Positions 58,987 to 64,000 of a stretch of 64,000 nt of DNA are shown here, in pieces; position 1 is the stretch's first letter; the number at the start of each line of letters is the position of its first letter. Under the pieces are notes generated by a model. The model had not been told where the DNA came from and did not search any database. It was given only the letters and a program-made list of their open reading frames with translations. The position numbers were made by a program, and so were the translations under genes. The DNA comes from Streptomyces sp. NBC_00683 (GTDB lineage Bacteria > Actinomycetota > Actinomycetes > Streptomycetales > Streptomycetaceae): NCBI RefSeq assembly GCF_036226745.1, contig NZ_CP109013.1, positions 6,386,001-6,450,000 on the forward strand, written 5' to 3'.

Positions 58987-59046
58987 CGGGGCACCGTCCG
59001 CAACGGCCCGGGGAACGGGGCCCGGCTGCCGTGCGTTCGGCCAGGT

Positions 59047-59745
59047 ATGAGCGGACGACTGATACGTGAGGGACATTCGGGTACGGGGCCGGGCTCCATC
59101 ACACCGGACGGCTGCGCGGTCGAGCTGTACGCGCGGCTGTCCGCCGGAAACGAACCGGATGTGATCGAGGCGGCCGTGCCCGCCGGAGCGAGCATTCTCG
59201 AACTCGGCTGCGGGGCGGGCCGGGTGACGCACCCCCTGGTCGAACGTGGCTTCGCGGTGACCGCTGTGGACGAGTCGGCGCGGATGCTGGACCACATCGA
59301 AGGCGCACGCACGGTGCGGAGCCCCATCGAGTCGCTGGACCTCGGCGACGAGAGGTTCGACGTGGTCCTGCTCGCGTCGTTCCTGGTGCACACGAGTGAT
59401 CACCGCGTCCGGGAGGGGCTGCTGCGGACCTGCCGCAGGTACGTCAAGGACGGCGGCGTCGTCCTCCTCCAGCGGGAGGGTGCCGACTACCACACCGATC
59501 TGCCGCGGGAACGGGAGGACCGGGCCGCGGGCTGCACCATACGCATCGTGTCGGCGGAGCCCCTGGGCGACGGGGTGAGCGAGGTGCGTGCCGAGTACGT
59601 GTTCGAGGACGCGCGGTGGACCCAGACGTTCCGGTCACGGGCCCTGTCCGTGGAGCAGTTCGAAGCCTGTCTCGAAGCGGCCGGACTGGCCGTCGACCGC
59701 TATCTCACCGATGACGGTGTCTGGGTGCTCGCCCGACCCAAGTAG
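59047..59745 (+). CDS. SAM-dependent methyltransferase
   Basis: A 232-residue class I methyltransferase. SAM motif I is ILELGCGAGRVTHPLVERG (about residues 50-66), with the acidic TAVDESARMLDHI and a later RCRYVKDGGVVLLQREG-type segment. The target is unknown. ATG at 59047; the upstream CAGGTA could be a leaderless -10. It follows the ADP-ribosylglycohydrolase by 60 bp. Confidence 0.85.
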   Translation: MSGRLIREGHSGTGPGSITPDGCAVELYARLSAGNEPDVIEAAVPAGASILELGCGAGRVTHPLVERGFAVTAVDESARMLDHIEGARTVRSPIESLDLGDERFDVVLLASFLVHTSDHRVREGLLRTCRRYVKDGGVVLLQREGADYHTDLPREREDRAAGCTIRIVSAEPLGDGVSEVRAEYVFEDARWTQTFRSRALSVEQFEACLEAAGLAVDRYLTDDGVWVLARPK

Positions 59746-59894
59746 CCCTCGAAGAAAGCGAATCAGTGGTCCGGAACGCGATGAGTTCCGGACCCCGGCA
59801 GGGTCTACCCCTCTGTAAGCGCCGGGAAGGCGAAGCGGCAGGTCCGCCCCCGCACCGGCGCACGTCATCCACGACGCCCCCAGAGGAGACCCCC

Positions 59895-60356
59895 ATGTCA
59901 AAAACCGACGCCGCCGCCGTTTCCCCCGCCACACCGGCCGTCGTGCCGCCGCGCCGCAGCCGGGCTGCCGTCGCCCTGACGGCGGCCCGGATCGTCCTCG
60001 CACTGTTCTTCGGACTGAGCGCGGTGCCCAAGCTCGTCGCCCATGAGTCCGCCGTGGAGTCCTTCGACCGCATGGGCTGGAGCAGCGGCGCGATGTACAC
60101 GATCGGCGGCCTGGAGCTGGCCGGCGCAGTCGCCCTCCTGATCCCCCTGCTGTCCGGGGTGGCCGCCATGGCCTTCGCCGGGCTGCTCGCCGGGGCGTCG
60201 ATCGTGCAGCTGACGCTCCTGGACCCGCCGAACGCGGTCATGCCCGCGCTCCTGATCGCCGTGGTCGTCCTGATCGCCCGGGACCGCAGGGAGCGGACGG
60301 CGGAGCTGGTCGCGCTGGTCCGGGGGCGCGGCCGTACGGGGCGCCGCGGTCAGTGA
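59895..60356 (+). CDS. DoxX family membrane protein
   Basis: A 153-residue membrane protein of the DoxX type, often involved in quinone or thiol redox at the membrane. About four hydrophobic segments are seen (AARIVLALFFGLSAVPKLV, YTIGGLELAGAVALLIPLLSGVAAMAFAGLLAG, ...MPALLIAVVVLIARD), with the conserved FGLSAVPKL. GAGGAG lies about 6 bases before the ATG at 59895; an in-frame upstream extension to 59766 lacks a site. Its 3' end overlaps the next, convergent gene by 7 bp. Confidence 0.9.
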   Translation: MSKTDAAAVSPATPAVVPPRRSRAAVALTAARIVLALFFGLSAVPKLVAHESAVESFDRMGWSSGAMYTIGGLELAGAVALLIPLLSGVAAMAFAGLLAGASIVQLTLLDPPNAVMPALLIAVVVLIARDRRERTAELVALVRGRGRTGRRGQ

Positions 60357-60721
60357 ACGAACCTGTAGCTGCGCCAGGGCAGGCTGCGCGGGGAGTTCGC
60401 GTCGGTCAGCGTGGTGGCGACGTAGGTGGTGCCACCGCCGGTGCAGTCGCGGGTGCGGTACAGGATGATGTCGATCAGGGTCCTGTTGGCGACCTCGTTG
60501 GCGCCCGCGGGCGCCAACCGGTGGCAGCCGTTCGCCGAAGGGCTGTTCACGCTGACGACCCTGTCCCGCTCGGTGGTGTAGATGACCGGTCCGACCGCGG
60601 TACGCCCGAGGCCGGAGCAGCCCGTGAGGCCGAGGGTGAGCAGGGCCGCGCCGACTGCGACGCCGGTGTGTCGGCGGCGTCGGCGGCGGTCGGTGGCGGT
60701 CGCGGTCGCGGTGACGGACAT
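60350..60721 (-). CDS. Small lipoprotein of unknown function
   Basis: A 123-residue lipoprotein. The signal is basic (DRRRRRRHTG) then hydrophobic, with lipobox LTGC (about residue 35); C-terminal RSLPWRSYRFVH. It has several cysteines (NGCHRL, RDCTGGG) that could bind a metal or form a disulfide. GAGGAC lies 9 bases before the ATG at 60721. It converges with DoxX and shares 7 bp with it (60350-60356). No family is recognised. Confidence 0.75.
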   Translation of the reverse strand: MSVTATATATDRRRRRRHTGVAVGAALLTLGLTGCSGLGRTAVGPVIYTTERDRVVSVNSPSANGCHRLAPAGANEVANRTLIDIILYRTRDCTGGGTTYVATTLTDANSPRSLPWRSYRFVH

Positions 60722-60941
60722 GGGCGGGTCCTCGTCTGCTCGTCCGGCTCATCGGTACGGCACGGAGACGTGCTGGTGCTGGTCACCCTGCCTGTTCCGC
60801 GGAGCCCCGGCATCCGGTGCGCGGCCGGCCGGGCCACTGACACCCGGACAGAGGTTCGACGGGTGCACATACCGGGCATACCGTGGTAATAGGGCGTGAT
60901 GGATGGGTGCTGGAACGCACTCTCGGACGCAGGGGGCCGTG

Positions 60942-62000
60942 ATGGTCCAGGAGCTGGTGATCGCAGCGGTGGCGGTCGTCTCGGGCGCGGCGGTGTACGG
61001 GATGGCCGCGGCCCGGGTGGTCAAGCAGTACGAACGCGGAGTGGTGCTCCGGCTCGGCAGGCTCCACGACCGTGTGCGACCGCCGGGATTCACCATGATC
61101 GTTCCGGGTGTGGACCGGCTCCGCAAGGTGAACATGCAGATCGTGACGATGCCGGTGCCCGCACAGGACGGGATCACGCGGGACAACGTGACGGTCCGTG
61201 TGGACGCCGTCATCTACTTCAAGGTCGTGGACCCGGCGAGCGCGGTGATCGCGGTGGAGGACTACCGGTTCGCGGTCTCGCAGATGGCGCAGACGTCCCT
61301 CCGGTCGATCATCGGTAAGAGCGACCTGGACGATCTGCTGTCCAACCGGGAGAAGCTGAACCAAGGACTGGAACTGATGATCGACAGCCCGTCGGTCGGC
61401 TGGGGTGTGCAGATCGACCGGGTCGAGATCAAGGACGTGTCGCTGCCGGAGACCATGAAGCGGTCCATGGCCCGGCAGGCCGAGGCCGACCGTGAGCGGC
61501 GTGCGCGGGTCATCAACGCCGACGCGGAACTGCAGGCCTCGAAGAAGCTGGCCCAGGCGGCCCAGGAGATGTCCAGCCAGCCGGCGGCGCTGCAGCTCAG
61601 GCTGCTGCAGACCGTGGTCGCGGTGGCCGCCGAGAAGAACTCCACGCTGGTGCTGCCGTTCCCCGTCGAGCTGCTCCGCTTCCTGGAGCGCGCGCAGCAG
61701 GGGCAGCCGCCCGCGGAGGTGCAGCAGCCGCAGAGCCCGTCCGTGCCGCCGTCCGTTCCCCAGGCCGTGCCGGAACCCGCGCCGCCGTCCGGGTACGACG
61801 GGTCCTCCCCGCGGGGCGAGTCCCCAGCGCGGACCGAGTCCCGTGCGCGGGGCGAGGACCTCGCACAGGCCGGGTCACGGGCCGCACGCCTCCCGGCGAC
61901 CGATCCTCCCGCTCCGCCCGGCCCCGGAACCGCGCCGCCGGACCCCGCGGAGGAGCGGCAGCCCGGCGGGGCGCACACCGAGCCCCTCGCCCGCCACTGA
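60942..62000 (+). CDS. Slipin / SPFH (band 7) family protein with Pro-rich tail
   Basis: A 352-residue membrane-anchored scaffold of the band 7 (SPFH, slipin) family. An N-terminal hydrophobic hairpin (ELVIAAVAVVSGAAVYGMAA) is followed by the band 7 domain (VVKQYERGVVLRLGRLHDRVRPPGF, IVTMPVPAQDGITRDNVTVRVDAVIYFKV, DLDDLLSNREKLNQ) and a coiled region RQAEADRERRARVINADAELQASKKLAQAAQEM. The last ~90 residues are Pro/Ala/Arg-rich with imperfect repeats (RGESPARTESRARGEDLAQAG). ATG 60942 (or the GTG at 60939) has AGGGGG upstream. A terminator follows. Confidence 0.92.
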   Translation: MVQELVIAAVAVVSGAAVYGMAAARVVKQYERGVVLRLGRLHDRVRPPGFTMIVPGVDRLRKVNMQIVTMPVPAQDGITRDNVTVRVDAVIYFKVVDPASAVIAVEDYRFAVSQMAQTSLRSIIGKSDLDDLLSNREKLNQGLELMIDSPSVGWGVQIDRVEIKDVSLPETMKRSMARQAEADRERRARVINADAELQASKKLAQAAQEMSSQPAALQLRLLQTVVAVAAEKNSTLVLPFPVELLRFLERAQQGQPPAEVQQPQSPSVPPSVPQAVPEPAPPSGYDGSSPRGESPARTESRARGEDLAQAGSRAARLPATDPPAPPGPGTAPPDPAEERQPGGAHTEPLARH

Positions 62001-62006
62001 CGCGGA

Positions 62007-62045
62007 CGCCCGCCCCGCAGCCTGGAGACACGTGCGGGGCGGGCG
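62007..62045 (+). terminator. Terminator after the slipin gene
   Basis: 13-bp arms (62007-62019 and 62033-62045) with a 13-nt loop, directly after the slipin stop. Confidence 0.8.
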
Positions 62046-62119
62046 CTGTCGTACCCCCCGCCTAGACTCGCGAAGACAGGACGTCAGGCACTCGGACCGA
62101 GGCGGGAGGGGCGGTGGAC

Positions 62120-64000
62120 ATGGCACAGCAGACCACGGTCCCGGCCGCCGACCGGCTCGTGCGGTACGCGGCGGTCTTCCTGCCGGCCGCGCTGCCCCGG
62201 GACGGCCGGATCGCCTTCTGGGACCCCGAGGGGGGTAGCCCCTGCGCCGTTGCCGACGGGCCGCCGGGCGACAGCGGGGATCCGCCGTACACCGTCACGG
62301 AGCTGACGGTCGTCGGGCTGCACGGCGCGGGCGCGTCCCGGCGCACGGTGCCCGCGGTGCTGCTGTCCCTCGCGGATGCCGTGCCGCTCCTCGCCCGCGC
62401 CCGGCACCGGGCCTCCACCCACCCCGCCACGCGCGCCTGGGGCGCGGCCGCGCTGCACGCGCTCACCCTGGTGGCGCGCGGCAGGCTCCTGCCCGGTCTG
62501 ACAGCCGACGACCACGACGCATGGCGGGCCGGGCCCCGTGACGCGGAGGACATCGCCCATCTCCGGGCGGTCGCCGCCTCGATGCCCCCCGAGGGGCACG
62601 CGGTCCCGCTGGACGGCACACCGCTGCGGGTCCCGGACCCCCTGGCGCTGCTCGGAGCCTTCCTCGACGCCGTGGCGGACACCCTGCCCCGGACCCCCGC
62701 CGCGGGCCACGCGATGGGCGCGCCGTTCGCCGCGCGCGAGGCCCAGCAGCTGCCCGGCGCCCGCGCCTGGGCCGTCGAGGTGGCCGCCGGACTCGACGCG
62801 GGGGTGCGCGTCTCCCTCCGGCTCGACCTGTCCGTCCACGAACTCTTCGACACCACCGGCCCCACCGCCGGGACGGACGCGGACGGATCCCCGGCAGCCG
62901 CCCGCCACGCCGCCGCGGCCATCACGCAGGTGCACAGCCTGGCCGACCCGACGTACGTCACCGATGCGGCGACGTTGTGGAGCGGCGGGGCAGGGGAGCC
63001 GTTCGGGCCGCGGGCGAGGATCGACGCGGTGCTCGCCCTGCGCCGGGCCGCCCGGATCTGGCCCCCTCTGGAGCGGCTGCTGGACCAGCCCGTCCCCGAC
63101 GTGCTCGCGCTCACCGAGGACGAGCTGTACGAGCTGATCGGCGAAGCGGGACCACGGCTGGCGGCGGCCGGGGTCGCCGTCCACTGGCCCCGGGAGCTCG
63201 CCCGCTCGCTCACCGCCGCGGCCGTCGTCCGGCCCGCGCCGGGATCGGCCACCGACGGCACCTCGTTCTTCGACGCCGAGCACCTCTTCGCGTTCAACTG
63301 GCAGCTGTCCCTGGGCGACGAGCAGCTCACCGAGGCCGAGATGGACACGCTGGCCGAGGCCCACCGCCCGGTGGTGCGGCTGCGCGACCAGTGGGTGGTC
63401 GTGGACCCCGCGCTCGTACGCAAGGCGCGCAAGCGGGAGCTCGGTCTGCTGGACCCGGTGGACGCGCTGGCCGTCGCCCTGACCGGCAGCGCGGAGGTCG
63501 ACGGCGAACAGGTCGAGGCGGTGCCGGCCGGAGCGCTCGCGGCACTCCGCTCGCGCATCCTCGACGAGGACGCCACCCTCCCACCGCCGCCCGGCCTCGA
63601 CGCCACCCTCCGCGACTACCAGCTGCGCGGCCTGGCCTGGCTGGACCGGATGACCTCGCTCGGCCTGGGCGGCTGCCTCGCCGACGACATGGGCCTGGGC
63701 AAGACCATCACCGTCATCGCCCTCCACCTGCACCGCGCCCACGCCGCCCCCACCCTCGTCGTCTGTCCCGCCTCCCTCCTCGGCAACTGGCACCGCGAGA
63801 TCAACCGCTTCGCGCCCGGCGTCCCCGTGCGCCGCTTCCACGGCACCGACCGCACGCTCACCGACCCGGACGGCGGCTTCGTCCTCACGACCTACGGCAC
63901 GATGCGCTCCAGCGCGGACCGGCTCGCCGAACACACCTGGGGGCTGGTCGTCGCCGACGAGGCGCAGCACGTGAAGAATCCGCACTCCTCCACGGCCAAG
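62120..64000 (+). CDS. SNF2 family ATP-dependent helicase (truncated by window end)
   Basis: The first ~627 residues of an SNF2/Swi2-type ATPase that remodels DNA-protein complexes. A bacterial SNF2 N-terminal domain of ~500 residues (WDPEGGSP, LTLVARGRLLPGL, SLRLDLSVHELFD, HLFAFNWQLSLGDEQLTEAEMDTLAEAHRPVVRLRDQW) precedes the helicase core, where LRDYQLRGLAWLDRM, the ATP-binding DDMGLGKTITVIAL, LVVCPASLLGNW, LTTYGTMRS and the DEAQ box VVADEAQHVKNP are all present. The gene continues past 64000. ATG 62120 is preferred (GGAGG 10 bases upstream); an earlier GTG at 62114 is possible. A -10 TAGACT lies at 62063-62068. Confidence 0.95.
   Translation, partial: MAQQTTVPAADRLVRYAAVFLPAALPRDGRIAFWDPEGGSPCAVADGPPGDSGDPPYTVTELTVVGLHGAGASRRTVPAVLLSLADAVPLLARARHRASTHPATRAWGAAALHALTLVARGRLLPGLTADDHDAWRAGPRDAEDIAHLRAVAASMPPEGHAVPLDGTPLRVPDPLALLGAFLDAVADTLPRTPAAGHAMGAPFAAREAQQLPGARAWAVEVAAGLDAGVRVSLRLDLSVHELFDTTGPTAGTDADGSPAAARHAAAAITQVHSLADPTYVTDAATLWSGGAGEPFGPRARIDAVLALRRAARIWPPLERLLDQPVPDVLALTEDELYELIGEAGPRLAAAGVAVHWPRELARSLTAAAVVRPAPGSATDGTSFFDAEHLFAFNWQLSLGDEQLTEAEMDTLAEAHRPVVRLRDQWVVVDPALVRKARKRELGLLDPVDALAVALTGSAEVDGEQVEAVPAGALAALRSRILDEDATLPPPPGLDATLRDYQLRGLAWLDRMTSLGLGGCLADDMGLGKTITVIALHLHRAHAAPTLVVCPASLLGNWHREINRFAPGVPVRRFHGTDRTLTDPDGGFVLTTYGTMRSSADRLAEHTWGLVVADEAQHVKNPHSSTAK

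Overview
This window looks like an ordinary stretch of the core chromosome of a Streptomyces species. The DNA is very GC-rich, with codons ending almost always in G or C. It carries an S. griseus-type secreted trypsin, several Tat or Sec exported enzymes, many GTG starts and leaderless-looking promoters, and the gltBD, pyk-pdtaR-liv, polA, rpsA and coaE blocks. I see no insertion sequence, prophage or CRISPR array.

Layout. 0-9 kb: the tail of an unknown gene, a secreted propeller/FG-GAP protein on the minus strand, and the glutamate synthase operon gltB-gltD behind a possible GlnR site. 9-17 kb: a rhomboid protease with a zinc-binding N-terminus, a HutD-like protein, two small enzymes or sensors, a cold-shock gene with a hairpin leader followed by a DEAD-box helicase, an ankyrin/HEAT-like protein and a zinc metalloprotease. 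17-28.5 kb: secreted trypsin, a GH35 beta-galactosidase with a divergent AraC-type regulator, chorismate mutase, aminopeptidase N, a two-gene decarboxylase/N-hydroxylase operon resembling the first half of a hydroxamate siderophore pathway, and a Tat-exported 5'-nucleotidase.

28.5-38 kb: pyruvate kinase under a palindromic operator candidate, an unusual HTH + LAGLIDADG protein just downstream of an odd tRNA (anticodon CAA, but a short variable loop), the ANTAR regulator pdtaR, and a five-gene branched-chain amino acid ABC transporter (livK-H-M-G-F) with a strong hairpin between livK and livH. 38-50 kb: a thioesterase, a YdeP/FdhF-type molybdoenzyme, polA, a DUF4184 membrane protein, a secreted lytic transglycosylase with Ig-like repeats, the helicase hrpB and a methyltransferase.

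50-64 kb: rpsA with a good vegetative promoter and a leader of about 190 nt, a secreted beta-helix protein, a Tat-exported flavin oxidase, a PAC2 protein, coaE, several small genes, an ADP-ribosylglycohydrolase, a second methyltransferase, DoxX, a lipoprotein, a slipin and the start of an SNF2 helicase that runs off the end.

The most unusual spots are the class I tRNA with a leucine-type anticodon and its HTH/LAGLIDADG neighbour (30.2-31.2 kb), the abrupt G/C strand-bias switch inside pyk at about 30.0 kb, the palindrome over the pyk promoter, the GlnR-like site before gltB, and the orphan siderophore-precursor gene pair. Most bidirectional terminators lie between convergent genes.
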